DNA of 64,000 bases from Ectobius pallidus (Eukaryota; Arthropoda; Insecta; Blattodea; Ectobiidae), in contig CAXKWD010000014.1 of assembly GCA_964059195.1 (NCBI GenBank), forward strand, positions 1,488,001 through 1,552,000, read 5' to 3'. This document shows positions 12,501 to 26,700 of this stretch, in pieces. Position numbers and translations under genes: made by a program. Below the pieces are notes generated by a model. The model saw only the letters and a list, made by a program, of their open reading frames with translations. It ran no database searches and was not told the DNA's origin. Every line of letters starts with the position of its first letter. Within the stretch, counting starts at the first letter, position 1.

Positions 12501-15500
12501 AGATACAATGAAAATATCGGTGATATGCTAATGTCAAAACATGGGTTGTAAATTTTACTTTAATAGAAAGAATACTGTTGCCTAGCAATGAGTTTTAAAA
12601 CACGAAAGTGTTGCCTAGCAATGCCATTTTAAACCAGAAACTGTTGCCTAGCAATGTCATCAAAAAGAACTGTTGCTTAGCAATGTCATTTTTGAACACA
12701 ATATTGCTACCTATTAAAAGCTTCTAAAAAAAGATACTGTTGCGTAGCAATGTCAATTTCTGACACGAAACCTTTACCTTTCAATGCATTTTCCCAAGTA
12801 GAAACTTCTTCCTAGCAATGTAATTTTTAAAGACAATTTGGCTGCCTATCAACGTAATTTTTCTATCACGAATGTTTTTCCTAGCCATGCCAGTCTAAAC
12901 CGGAAACTGTAGCCTAGCAATGAAGTTTTAAAACACCTGACTGTTGCTTAGCAATGACATTTTGAACAACAAACTGTAGCTTAGCAATGCCATCTCCAAA
13001 TACGAAACTGTTGCCTAGCAATGTCATCTATAAGGAATAGTTTTTAATCCTTCAATGATCAATACATACAATGAAAATATCGGTGATATGCTAATGTCAA
13101 AACATGGGTTGTAAATTTTACTTTAATAGAAAGAATACTGTTGCCTAGCAATTAGTTTTAAAACACGAAAGTGTTGCCTAGCAATGCCATTTTAAACCGG
13201 AAACTGTTGCCTAGCAATGTCCTCAAAAAGAACTGTTGCTTAGCAATGGCATTTTTAAACACAATATTGCTACCTATTAAAAGCTTTTAAAAAAAGATAC
13301 TGTTGCGTAGCAATGTCAATTTCTGACACGAAACCTTTACCTTTCAATGCATTTTTCAAATTCGAAACTTCTTCCTAGCAATGTAATTTTTAAAGACAAT
13401 TTGGCTACCTAAGAATGTAATTTTTCTATCACGAATGTTTTGCCTAGCCATGCCAGTCTAAACCGGAAACTGTTGCCTAGCAATGAAGTTTTATAACACC
13501 TGACTGTTGCTTAGCAATGACATTTTGAATAAGAAACTGTAGCTTAGCAATGGCATCTCCAAATACGAAACTGTTGCCTAGCAATGTCTTCTATAAGGAA
13601 TAGCCTTTAATCCCTCAATGATCAATACATACAATGAAAATATCGGTGATATGCTAATGGCATAACAGGGGTTGTAAATTTTTCTTTAATAGAAAAGAAT
13701 ACTGTTGCCTAGCAATGAGTTTTAAAACACGAAAGTGTTGCCTAGCAATGCCATTTTAAACAGGAAACTGTTGCCTAGCAATGCCATCAAAAAGAACTGT
13801 TGATTAGCAATGTAATTTTTGAACACAATATTGCTACCTATTTAAAGCTTTTAAAAAAAGATACTGTTGCGTAGCAATGTCAATTTCTGACACGAAACCT
13901 TTACCTTTCAATGCATTTTCCAAAGTCGAAACTTCTTCCTAGCAATGTAATTTTTAAAGACAATTTGGCTGCATATCAACGTAATTTTTCTATCACGAAT
14001 GTTTTTCCTATCCATGCCAGTCTAAACCGGAAACTGTAGCATAGCAATGAAGTTTTAAAACACCTGACTGTTGCTTAGCAATGACATTTAGAACAAGAAA
14101 CTGTAGCTTAGCAATGCCATCTCCAAATACGAAACTGTTGCCTAGCAATGTCATCTATAAGGAATAGTTTTTAATCCTTCAATGATCAATAGATACAATG
14201 AAAATATCGGTGATATGGTAATGTCAAACCATGGGTTGTAAATTATACTTTAATAGAAAGAATACTGTTGCCTAGCAATGAGTTTTAAAACACGAAAGTG
14301 TTGCCGAGCAATGCCATTTTAAACCGGAAACTGTGGCCTAGCAATGCCATCAAAAAGAACTGTTGCTTTGCAATGTAATTTTAAACACAATATTGCTACC
14401 TATTATAAACTTTTAAATAATATACTGTTGCGTAGCAATGTCAATTTCAGACACGAAATTTTTACCTTTCAATGCATTTATGAAAGTCGAAACTTTTTCC
14501 TAGCAATGTAATTTTTAAATACAATTTGACTGCCTAACAATGTAATTTTTCTATCACGAAAGTTTTCCCTAGCCATGCCAGTCTAAAAAGAAACTGTAGC
14601 CTAGCAATGAAGTTTTATAACACCTGACTGTTGCTTAGCAATGACATTTTGAATAAGAAACTGTAGCTTAGCAATGCCATCTCCAAATACGAAACTGTTG
14701 CCTAGCAATGTCATCTATAAGGAATAGTTTTTAATCCCTCAATGATCAATACATACAATGAAAATATCGGTGATATGCTAATGGCAAAACATTGGTTGTA
14801 AATTTTGCTTTAATAGAAAGAATACTGTTGCCTAGCAATGAGTTTTAAAACACGAAAGTGTTGCCTAGCAATGCCATTTTAAACCGCAAACTGTTGCCTA
14901 GCAATGTCATCAAAAAGAACTGTTGCTTAGTAATGTCATTTTTAAACACAATATTGCTACATATTATAAACTTTTAAAAATATACTGTTGTGTAGCAATG
15001 TTAATTTCTGACACTAAACTTTTACTTTTCAATGCATTTTCAAAAGTCGAAACGTTTTCCTAGCAATGTAATTTTTAAAGACAATTTGGCTGCTTAACAA
15101 TGTAATTTTTCTATGACGAAAGTTTTGCCTAGCCATGCCAGTCTAAACCGGAAACTGTTGCCTAGCAATTAAGTTTTAAAACAACTGACTCTTGCTTAGC
15201 AATGACATTTTGAACAACAAACTGTAGCTTAGCAATGCCATCTCCAAATACGAAACTGTTGCCTAGCAATGTCATCTATAACGAATAGTTTTTAATCCTT
15301 CAATGATCAATAGATACAATGAAAATATCGGTGATATGCTAATGTCAAAACATGGGTTGTAAATTTTACTTTAATAGAAAGAATACTGTTGCCTAGCAAT
15401 TAGTTTTAAAACACGAAAGTGTTGCCTAGCAATGCCATTTTAAACCGGAAACTGTTGCCTAGCAATGTCCTCAAAAAGAACTGTTGCTTAGCAATGGCAT

Positions 15501-15713
15501 TTTTAAACACAATATTGCTACCTATTAAAAGCTTTTAAAAAAAGATACTGTTGCGTAGCAATGTCAATTTCTGACACGAAACCTTTACCTTTCAATGCAT
15601 TTTTCAAATTCGAAACTTCTTCCTAGCAATGTAATTTTTAAAGACAATTTGGCTACCTAAGAATGTAATTTTTCTATCACGAATGTTTTGCCTAGCCATG
15701 CCAGTCTAAACCG
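9528..15713 (+). repeat. Monomers 18-28, first copy of the 6,186-bp higher-order unit plus linker
   Basis: Landmarks at 9679, 10242, 10806, 11367, 11930, 12491, 13054, 13617, 14181, 14741, 15302; types B' A''' D C D E C A'' F D E/C. Rare markers include AAGCAATAG (about 10221), AAGACACTG (about 10721), CAATCTAATT (about 11132), GAAATTATCGG (about 11385), CTTCTAAAAA (about 12721) and CCTATCCATG (about 14007). Monomers 27-28 (about 14612-15400) are a copy of monomers 22-23 at offset 2,811. The tail of monomer 28 then switches to a copy of monomer 24 at offset 2,248. So the linker between the two 6,186-offset copies is itself patched together from the first copy. Confidence 0.85.
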
Positions 15714-18700
15714 GAAACTGTTGCCTAGCAATGAAGTTTTATAACACCTGACTGTTGCTTAGCAATGACATTTTGAATAAGAAACTGTAGCTTAGCAATG
15801 GCATCTCCAAATACGAAACTGTTGCCTAGCAATGTCTTCTATAAGGAATAGCCTTTAATCCCTCAATGATCAATACATACAATGAAAATATCGGTGATAT
15901 GCTAATGTCAAAACATGGGTTGTAAATTTTACTTTAATAGAAAGAATACTGCTGCCTAGCAATGAGTTTTAAAACACGAAAGTGTTGCCTGGCAATGCCA
16001 TTTTAAACCAGAAACTGTTGCCTAGCAATTTCATCAAAAAGAACTGTTGCTTAGCAATGTCATTTTTTAACACAATATTGCTACCTATTTAAAGCTTTTA
16101 AAAAAAGATACTGTTGCGTAGCAATGTCAATTTCTGACACGAAACCTTTACTTTTCAATGCATTTTCCAAAGTCGAAACTTCTTCCTAGCAATGTAATTT
16201 TTAAAGACAATTTGGCTGCCTATCAATGTAATTTTTCAATCACAAATGTTTTGCCTAACCATGCCAGTCTAAACCGGAAACTGTTGCCTAGCAATGAAGT
16301 TTTAAAACACCTGACTGTTGCTTAGCAATGACATTTTGAATAAGAAACTGTAGCTTAGCAATGCCATCTCCAAATACGAAACAGTTGCCTAGCAATGTCA
16401 TCTATAAGCAATAGCCTTTAATCCCTCAATGATCAATACATACAATGAAAATATCGGTGATATGCTAATGGCATAACAGGGGTTGTAAATTTTTCTTTAA
16501 TAGAAAAGAATACTGTTGCCTAGCAATGAGTTTTAAAACACGAAAGTGTTGCCTAGCAATGCCATTTTAAACAGGAAACTGTTGCCTAGCAATGCCATAA
16601 AAAAGAACTGTTGATTAGCAATGTAATTTTTGAACACAATATTGCTACCTATTTAAAGCTTTTAAAAAAATATACTGTTGCGTAGCAATGTCAATTTCTG
16701 ACACGAAACCTTTACCTTTCGATGCATTTTCCAAAGTCGAAACTTCTTCCTAGCAATGTAATTTTTAAAGACAATTTGGCTGCATATCAACGTAATTTTT
16801 CTATCACGAATGTTTTTCCTAGCCATGCCAGTCTAAACCGGAAACTGTAGCATAGCAATGAAGTTTTAAAACACCTGACTGTTGCTTAGCAATGACATTT
16901 TGAACAAGACACTGTAGCTTAGCAATGCCATCTCCAAATACAAAACTGTTGCCTAGCAATGTCATCTATAAGGAATAGTTTTTAATCCCTCAATGATCAA
17001 TACATACAATGAAAATATCGGTGATATGCTAATGGCAAAACATGGGTTGTAAATTTTGCTTTAATAGAAAGAATACTGTTGCCTAGCAATGAGTTTTAAA
17101 ACACGAAAGTGTTGCCTAGCAATGCCATTTTAAACCGCAAACTGTTGCCTAGCAATGTCATCAAAAAGAACTGTTGCTTAGTAATGTCATTTTTAAACAC
17201 AATATTGCTACCTATTATAAACTTTTAAAAATATACTGTTGTGTAGCAATGTTAATTTCAGACACCAAACTTTTACTTTTCAATGCATTTTTAAAAGTCG
17301 AAACGTTTTCCTAGCAATCTAATTTTTAAAGACAATTTGGCTGCTTAACAATGTAATTTTTCTATGACGAAAGTTTTGCCTAGCCATGCCAGTCTAAACC
17401 GGAAACTGTTGCCTAGCAATTAAGTTTTAAAACACCTGACTCTTGCTTAGCAATGACATTTTGAACATGAAACTGTAGCTTAGCAATGCCATCTCCAAAT
17501 ACCAAACTGTTGCCTAGCAATGTCATCTATAAGGAATAGTTTTTAATCCTTCAATGATCAATACATACAATGAAATTATCGGTGATATGCTAATGTCAAA
17601 ACATGGGTTGTAAATTTTACTTTAATAGAAAGAATACTGTTGCCTAGCAATTAGTTTTAAAACACGAAAGTGTTGCCTAGCAATGCCATTTTAAACCGGA
17701 AACTGTTGCCTAGCAATGTCCTCAAAAAGAACTGTTGCTTAGCAATGGCATTTTTAAACACAATATTGCTACCTATTAAAAGCTTTTAAAAAAAGATACT
17801 GTTGCGTAGCAATGTCAATTTCTGAAACGAAAACTTTACCTTTCAATGCATTTTTCAAATTCGAAACTTCTTCCTAGTAATGTAATTTTTAAAGACAATT
17901 TGGCTACCTAACAATGTAATTTTTCTATCACGAATGTTTTGCCTAGCCATGCCAGTCTAAACCGGAAACTGTTGCCTAGCAATGAAGTTTTATAACACCT
18001 GACTGTTGCTTAGCAATGACATTTTGAATAAGAAACTGTAGCTTAGCAATGCCATCTCCAAATACGAAACTGTTGCCTAGCAATGTCATCTATAAGGAAT
18101 AGTTTTTAATCCCTCAATGATCAATACATACAATGAAAATATCGGTGATATGCTAATGGCAAAACATTGGTTGTAAATTTTGCTTTAATAGAAAGAATAC
18201 TGTTGCCTAGCAATGAGTTTTAAAACACGAAAGTGTTGCCTAGCAATGCCATTTTAAACCGCAAACTGTTGCCTAGCAATGTCATCAAAAAGAACTGTTG
18301 CTTAGTAATGTCATTTTTAAACACAATATTGCTACATATTATAAACTTTTAAAAATATACTGTTGTGTAGCAATGTTAATTTCTGACACTAAACTTTTAC
18401 TTTTCAATGCATTTTCAAAAGTCGAAACGTTTTCCTAGCAATGTAATTTTTAAAGACAATTTGGCTGCTTAACAATGTAATTTTTCTATGACGAAAGTTT
18501 TGCCTAGCCATGCCAGTCTAAACCGGAAACTGTTGCCTAGCAATTAAGTTTTAAAACAACTGACTCTTGCTTAGCAATGACATTTTGAACAACAAACTGT
18601 AGCTTAGCAATGCCATCTCCAAATACGAAACTGTTGCCTAGCAATGTCATCTATAACGAATAGTTTTTAATCCTTCAATGATCAATAGATACAATGAAAA

Positions 18701-20775
18701 TATCGGTGATATGCTAATGTCAAAACATGGGTTGTAAATTTTACTTTAATAGAAAGAATACTGTTGCCTAGCAATGAGTTTTAAAACACGAAAGTGTTGC
18801 CTAGCAATGCCATTTTAAACCAGAAACTGTTGCCTAGCAATGTCATCAAAAAGAACTGTTGCTTAGCAATGTCATTTTTGAACACAATATTGCTACCTAT
18901 TAAAAGCTTCTAAAAAAAGATACTGTTGCGTAGCAATGTCAATTTCTGACACGAAACCTTTACCTTTCAATGCATTTTCCCAAGTAGAAACTTCTTCCTA
19001 GCAATGTAATTTTTAAAGACAATTTGGCTGCCTATCAACGTAATTTTTCTATCACGAATGTTTTTCCTAGCCATGCCAGTCTAAACCGGAAACTGTAGCC
19101 TAGCAATGAAGTTTTAAAACACCTGACTGTTGCTTAGCAATGACATTTTGAACAACAAACTGTAGCTTAGCAATGCCATCTCCAAATACGAAACTGTTGC
19201 CTAGCAATGTCATCTATAAGGAATAGTTTTTAATCCTTCAATGATCAATACATACAATGAAAATATCGGTGATATGCTAATGTCAAAACATGGGTTGTAA
19301 ATTTTACTTTAATAGAAAGAATACTGTTGCCTAGCAATTAGTTTTAAAACACGAAAGTGTTGCCTAGCAATGCCATTTTAAACCGGAAACTGTTGCCTAG
19401 CAATGTCCTCAAAAAGAACTGTTGCTTAGCAATGGCATTTTTAAACACAATATTGCTACCTATTAAAAGCTTTTAAAAAAAGATACTGTTGCGTAGCAAT
19501 GTCAATTTCTGACACGAAACCTTTACCTTTCAATGCATTTTTCAAATTCGAAACTTCTTCCTAGCAATGTAATTTTTAAAGACAATTTGGCTACCTAAGA
19601 ATGTAATTTTTCTATCACGAATGTTTTGCCTAGCCATGCCAGTCTAAACCGGAAACTGTTGCCTAGTAATGAAGTTTTATAACACCTGACTGTTGCTTAG
19701 CAATGACATTTTGAATAAGAAACTGTAGCTTAGCAATGGCATCTCCAAATACGAAACTGTTGCCTAGCAATGTCTTCTATAAGGAATAGCCTTTAATCCC
19801 TCAATGATCAATACATACAATGAAAATATCGGTGATATGCTAATGGCATAACAGGGGTTGTAAATTTTTCTTTAATAGAAAAGAATACTGTTGCCTAGCA
19901 ATGAGTTTTAAAACACGAAAGTGTTGCCTAGCAATGCCATTTTAAACAGGAAACTGTTGCCTAGCAATGCCATCAAAAAGAACTGTTGATTAGCAATGTA
20001 ATTTTTGAACACAATATTGCTACCTATTTAAAGCTTTTAAAAAAAGATACTGTTGCGTAGCAATGTCAATTTCTGACACGAAACCTTTACCTTTCAATGC
20101 ATTTTCCAAAGTCGAAACTTCTTCCTAGCAATGTAATTTTTAAAGACAATTTGGCTGCATATCAACGTAATTTTTCTATCACGAATGTTTTTCCTATCCA
20201 TGCCAGTCTAAACCGGAAACTGTAGCATAGCAATGAAGTTTTAAAACACCTGACTGTTGCTTAGCAATGACATTTAGAACAAGAAACTGTAGCTTAGCAA
20301 TGCCATCTCCAAATACGAAACTGTTGCCTAGCAATGTCATCTATAAGGAATAGTTTTTAATCCTTCAATGATCAATAGATACAATGAAAATATCGGTGAT
20401 ATGGTAATGTCAAACCATGGGTTGTAAATTATACTTTAATAGAAAGAATACTGTTGCCTAGCAATGAGTTTTAAAACACGAAAGTGTTGCCGAGCAATGC
20501 CATTTTAAACCGGAAACTGTGGCCTAGCAATGCCATCAAAAAGAACTGTTGCTTTGCAATGTAATTTTAAACACAATATTGCTACCTATTATAAACTTTT
20601 AAATAATATACTGTTGCGTAGCAATGTCAATTTCAGACACGAAATTTTTACCTTTCAATGCATTTATGAAAGTCGAAACTTTTTCCTAGCAATGTAATTT
20701 TTAAATACAATTTGACTGCCTAACAATGTAATTTTTCTATCACGAAAGTTTTCCCTAGCCATGCCAGTCTAAAAA
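15714..20775 (+). repeat. Monomers 29-37, near-identical second copy (offset 6,186)
   Basis: Landmarks at 15865, 16428, 16992, 17553, 18116, 18677, 19240, 19803, 20367. Every landmark is exactly 6,186 bp after its counterpart in 9679-14181. All the rare markers of the first copy recur, including CCTATCCATG near 20193, TTATACTTT near 20429 and GCTTTGCAATG near 20551. Homology runs from about 15864 to 20802 (source about 9678-14616). By eye only one difference stood out: TAGTAATGAAG near 19664 against TAGCAATGAAG. Confidence 0.9.
15864..15907 (+). other. A/B' chimeric monomer, left edge of the second 6,186-offset copy
   Basis: Up to GCCTTTAATCCCTC the monomer is type A; from GCTAATGTCAAAACATGG on it is B' (with GCTGCCTAG and GCCTGGCAATG downstream). 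The join lies in the block from AATGATC to GGTGATATGCTAATG, which is invariant between the two parents, so it cannot be placed more closely. Confidence 0.8.
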
Positions 20776-23700
20776 GAAACTGTAGCCTAGCAATGAAGTT
20801 TTAAAACACCTGACTGTTGCTTAGCAATGACATTTTGAACAAGAAACTGTAGCTTAGCAATGCCATCTCCAAATACGAAACTGTTGCCTAGCAATGTCAT
20901 CTATAACGAATAGTTTTTAATCCTTCAATGATCAATACATACAATGAAAATATCGGTGATATGCTAATGTCAAAACATGGGTTGTAAATTTTACTTTAAT
21001 AGAAAGAATACTGTTGCCTAGCAATTAGTTTTAAAACACGAAAGTGTTGCCTAGCAATGCCATTTTAAACCGGAAACTGTTGCCTAGCAATGTCCTCAAA
21101 AAGAACTGTTGCTTAGCAATGGCATTTTTAAACACAATATTGCTACCTATTAAAAGCTTTTAAAAAAAGATACTGTTGCGTAGCAATGTCAATTTCTGAC
21201 ACGAAACCTTTACCTTTCAATGCATTTTTCAAATTCGAAACTTCTTCCTAGCAATGTAATTTTTAAAGACAATTTGGCTACCTAAGAATGTAATTTTTCT
21301 ATCACGAATGTTTTGCCTAGCCATGCCAGTCTAAACCGGAAACTGTTGCCTAGATATGAAGTTTTATAACACCTGACTGTTGCTTAGCAATGACATTTTG
21401 AATAAGAAACTGTAGCTTAGCAATGGCATCTCCAAATACGAAACTGTTGCCTAGCAATGTCTTCTATAAGGAATAGCCTTTAATCCCTCAATGATCAATA
21501 CATACAATGAAAATATCGGTGATGTGCTAATGGCATAACAGGGGTTGTAAGTTTTTCCTTAATAGAAAAGAATACTGTTGCCTAGCAATGAGTTTTAAAA
21601 CACGAAAGTGTTGCCTAGCAATGCCATTTTAAACCGGAAACTGTTGCCTAGCAATGCCATCAAAAAGAACTGTTGTTTAGCAAAGTCATTTTTAAACACA
21701 ATATTGCTACCTATTATAAACTTTTAAAAAATATACCGTTGCGTAGCAATGTCAATATCAGACACAAATCTTTTACCTTTCAATGCATTTTTCACGTCGA
21801 AACTTTTTCCTAGCAATGTAATTTTTAAAGACAATTTGGCTGCCTAACAATGTAATTTTTCTATCAGGAAAGGTTTGCCTAGCAATCCCAGTCTAAACCG
21901 GAAACTGTTGCCTAGCAATTAAGTTTTAAAACAGCTGACTCTTGCTTAGCAATGACATTTTGAACATGAAACTGTAGCTTAGCAATGCCATCTCCAAATA
22001 CGAAACTGTTGCCAGCAATGTCTTCTATAAGGAAAAGTTTTTGATCCTTCAATGATCAATACATACAATGAAAATATCGGTGATATGCTAATGTCAAAAC
22101 ATGGGTTGTAAATTTTACTTTAATAGAAAGAATACTGTTGCCTAGCATTGAGTTTTAAAACACGAAAGTGTTGCCTAGCAATGCCATTTTAAACCGGAAA
22201 CTGTTGCCTAGCAATGCCATCAAAAAGAACTGTTGCTTAGCAATGTAATTTTAAACACAATATTGCTACCTATTATAAACTTTTAAATAATATACTGTTG
22301 CGTAGCAATGTCAATTTCAGACACGAAACTTTACCTTTCAATGCATTTATGAAAGTCGAAACTTTTTCCTAGCAATGTAATTTTTAAATACAATTTGACT
22401 GCCTAACAATGTAATTTTTCTATCACGAAAGTTTTCCCTAGCCATGCCAGTCTAAAAAGAAACTGTAGCCTAGCAATGAAGTTTTAAAACACCTGACTGT
22501 TGCTTAGCAATGACATTTTGAACAAGAAACTGTAGCTTAGCAATGCCATCTCCAAATACGAAACTGTTGCCTAGCAATGTCATCTATAAGGAATAGTTTT
22601 TAATCCCTCAATGATCAATACATACAATGAAAATATCGGTGATATGCTAATGGCAAAACATTGCTTGTAAATTTTGCTTTAATAGAAAGAATACTGTTGC
22701 CTAGCAATGAGTTTTAAAACACGAAAGTGTTGCCTAGCAATGCCATTTTAAACCGCAAACTGTTGCCTAGCAATGTCATCAAAAAGAACTGTTGCTTAGT
22801 AATGTCATTTTTAAACACAATATTGCTACATATTATAAACTTTTAAAAATATACTGTTGTGTAGCAATGTTAATTTCAGACACCAAACTTTTACTTTTCA
22901 ATGCATTTTTAAAAGTCTAAACGTTTTCCTAGCAATGTAATTTTTAAAGACAATTTGGCTGCTTAACAATGTAATTTTTCTATGACGAAAGTTTTGCCTA
23001 GCCATGCCAGTCTAAACCGGAAACTGTTGCCTAGCAATTAAGTTTTAAAACAACTGACTCTTGCTTAGCAATGACATTTTGAACAACAAACTGTAGCTTA
23101 GCAATGCCATCTCCAAATACGAAACTGTTGCCTAGCAATGTCATCTATAACGAATAGTTTTTAATCCTTCAATTATTAATAGATACAATGAAAATATCGG
23201 TGATATGCTAATGTCAAAACATGGGTTGTAAATTTTACTTTAATAGAAAGAATACTGTTGCCTAGCAATGAGTTTTAAAACACGAAAGTGTTGCCTAGCA
23301 ATGCCATTTTAAACCAGAAACTGTTGCCTAGCAATGTCATCAAAAAGAACTGTTGCTTAGCAATGTCATTTTTGAACACAATATTGCTACCTATTAAAAG
23401 CTTTTAAAAAAAGATACTGTTGCGTAGCAATGTCAATTTCTGATTCGAAACCTTTACCTTTCAATGCATTTTCCCAAGTAGAAACTTCTTCCTAGCAACG
23501 TAATTTTTAAAGACAATTTGGCTACCTAAGAATGTAATTTTTCTATCACGAATGTTTTGCCTAGCCATGCCAGTCTAAACCGGAAACTGTTGCCTAGCAA
23601 TGAAGTTTTATAACACCTGACTGTTGCTTAGCAATGACATTTTGAATAAGAAACTGTAGCTTAGCAATGGCATCTCCAAATACGAAACTGTTGCCTAGCA

Positions 23701-26700
23701 ATGTCTTCTATAAGGAATAGCCTTTAATCCCTCAATGATCAATACATACAATGAAAATATCGGTGATATGCTAATGGCATAACAGGGGTTGTAAGTTTTT
23801 CCTTAATAGAAAAGAATACTGTTGCCTAGCAATGAGTTTTAAAACACGAAAGTGTTGCCTAGCAATGCCATTTTAAACCGGAAACTGTTGCCTAGCAATG
23901 CCATCAAAAAGAACTGTTGTTTAGCAAAGTCATTTTTAAACACAATATTGCTACCTATTATAAACTTTTAAAAAATATACTGTTGCGTAGCAATGTCAAT
24001 ATCAGACACAAATCTTTTACCTTTCAATGCATTTTTCATGTCGAAACTTTTTCCTAGCAATGTAATTTTTAAAGACAATTTGGCTGCCTAACAATGTAAT
24101 TTTTCTATCAGGAAAGGTTTGCCTAGCAATCCCAGTCTAAACCGGAAACTGTTGCCTAGCAATTAAGTTTTAAAACAGCTGACTCTTGCTTAGCAATGAC
24201 ATTTTGAACATGAAACTGTAGCTTAGCAATGCCATCTCCAAATACGAAACTGTTGCCAGCAATGTCTTCTATAAGGAAAAGTTTTTGATCCTTCAATGAT
24301 CAATACATACAATGAAAATATCGGTGATATGCTAATGTCAAAACATGGGTTGTAAATTTTCCTTTAATAGAAAGAATACTGTTGCCTAGCATTGAGTTTT
24401 AAAACACGAAAGTGTTGCCTAGCAATGCCATTTTAAACCGGAAACTGTTGCCTAGCAATGCCATCAAAAAGAACTGTTGCTTAGCAATGTAATTTTAAAC
24501 ACAATATTGCTACCTATTATAAACTTTTAAATAATATACTGTTGCGTAGCAATGTCAATTTCTGACACGAAAACTTTACCTTTCAATGCATTTTCCCAAG
24601 TAGAAACTTCTTCCTAGCAATGTAATTTTTAAAGACAATTTGGCTGCCTATCAACGTAATTTTTCTATCACGAATGTTTTTCCTAGCCATGCCAGTCTAA
24701 ACCGGAAACTGTAGCCTAGCAATGAAGTTTTAAAACACCTGACTGTTGCTTAGCAATGACATTTTGAACAACAAACTGTAGCTTAGCAATGCCATCTCCA
24801 AATACGAAACTGTTGCCTAGCAATGTCATCTATAAGGAATAGTTTTTAATCCTTCAATGATCAATACATACAATGAAAATATCGGTGATATGCTAATGTC
24901 AAAACATGGGTTGTAAATTTTACTTTAATAGAAAGAATACTGTTGCCTAGCAATTAGTTTTAAAACACGAAAGTGTTGCCTAGCAATGCCATTTTAAACC
25001 GGAAACTGTTGCCTAGCAATGCCATCAAAAAGAACTGTTGCTTAGCAATGTAATTTTAAACACAATATTGCTACCTATTATAAACTTTTAAATAATATAC
25101 TGTTGCGTAGCAATGTCAATTTCAGACACGAAACTTTACCTTTCAATGCATTTATGAAAGTCGAAACTTTTTCCTAGCAATGTAATTTTTAAATACAATT
25201 TGACTGCCTAACAATGTAATTTTTCTATCACGAAAGTTTTCCCTAGCCATGCCAGTCTAAAAAGAAACTGTAGCCTAGCAATGAAGTTTTAAAACACCTG
25301 ACTGTTGCTTAGCAATGACATTTTGAACAAGAAACTGTAGCTTAGCAATGCCATCTCCAAATACGAAACTGTTGCCTAGCAATGTCATCTATAAGGAATA
25401 GTTTTTAATCCCTCAATGATCAATACATACAATGAAAATATCGGTGATATGCTAATGGCAAAACATTGCTTGTAAATTTTGCTTTAATAGAAAGAATACT
25501 GTTGCCTAGCAATGAGTTTTAAAACACGAAAGTGTTGCCTAGCAATGCCATTTTAAACCGCAAACTGTTGCCTAGCAATGTCATCAAAAAGAACTGTTGC
25601 TTAGTAATGTCATTTTTAAACACAATATTGCTACATATTATAAACTTTTAAAAATATACTGTTGTGTAGCAATGTTAATTTCAGACACCAAACTTTTACT
25701 TTTCAATGCATTTTTAAAAGTCTAAACGTTTTCCTAGCAATGTAATTTTTAAAGACAATTTGGCTGCTTAACAATGTAATTTTTCTATGACGAAAGTTTT
25801 GCCTAGCCATGCCAGTCTAAACCGGAAACTGTTGCCTAGCAATTAAGTTTTAAAACAACTGACTCTTGCTTAGCAATGACATTTTGAACAACAAACTGTA
25901 GCTTAGCAATGCCATCTCCAAATACGAAACTGTTGCCTAGCAATGTCATCTATAACGAATAGTTTTTAATCCTTCAATTATTAATAGATACAATGAAAAT
26001 ATCGGTGATATGCTAATGTCAAAACATGGGTTGTAAATTTTACTTTAATAGAAAGAATACTGTTGCCTAGCAATGAGTTTTAAAACACGAAAGTGTTGCC
26101 TAGCAATGCCATTTTAAACCAGAAACTGTTGCCTAGCAATGTCATCAAAAAGAACTGTTGCTTAGCAATGTCATTTTTGAACACAATATTGCTACCTATT
26201 AAAAGCTTTTAAAAAAAGATACTGTTGCGTAGCAATGTCAATTTCTGATTCGAAACCTTTACCTTTCAATGCATTTTCCCAAGTAGAAACTTCTTCCTAG
26301 CAACGTAATTTTTAAAGACAATTTGGCTACCTAAGAATGTAATTTTTCTATCACGAATGTTTTGCCTAGCCATGCCAGTCTAAACCGGAAACTGTTGCCT
26401 AGCAATGAAGTTTTATAACACCTGACTGTTGCTTAGCAATGACATTTTGAATAAGAAACTGTAGCTTAGCAATGGCATCTCCAAATACGAAACTGTTGCC
26501 TAGCAATGTCTTCTATAAGGAATAGCCTTTAATCCCTCAATGATCAATACATACAATGAAAATATCGGTGATATGCTAATGGCATAACATGGGTTGTAAG
26601 TTTTTCCTTAATAGAAAAGAATACTGTTGCCTAGCAATGAGTTTTAAAACACGAAAGTGTTGCCTAGCAATGCCATTTTAAACCGGAAACTGTTGCCTAG

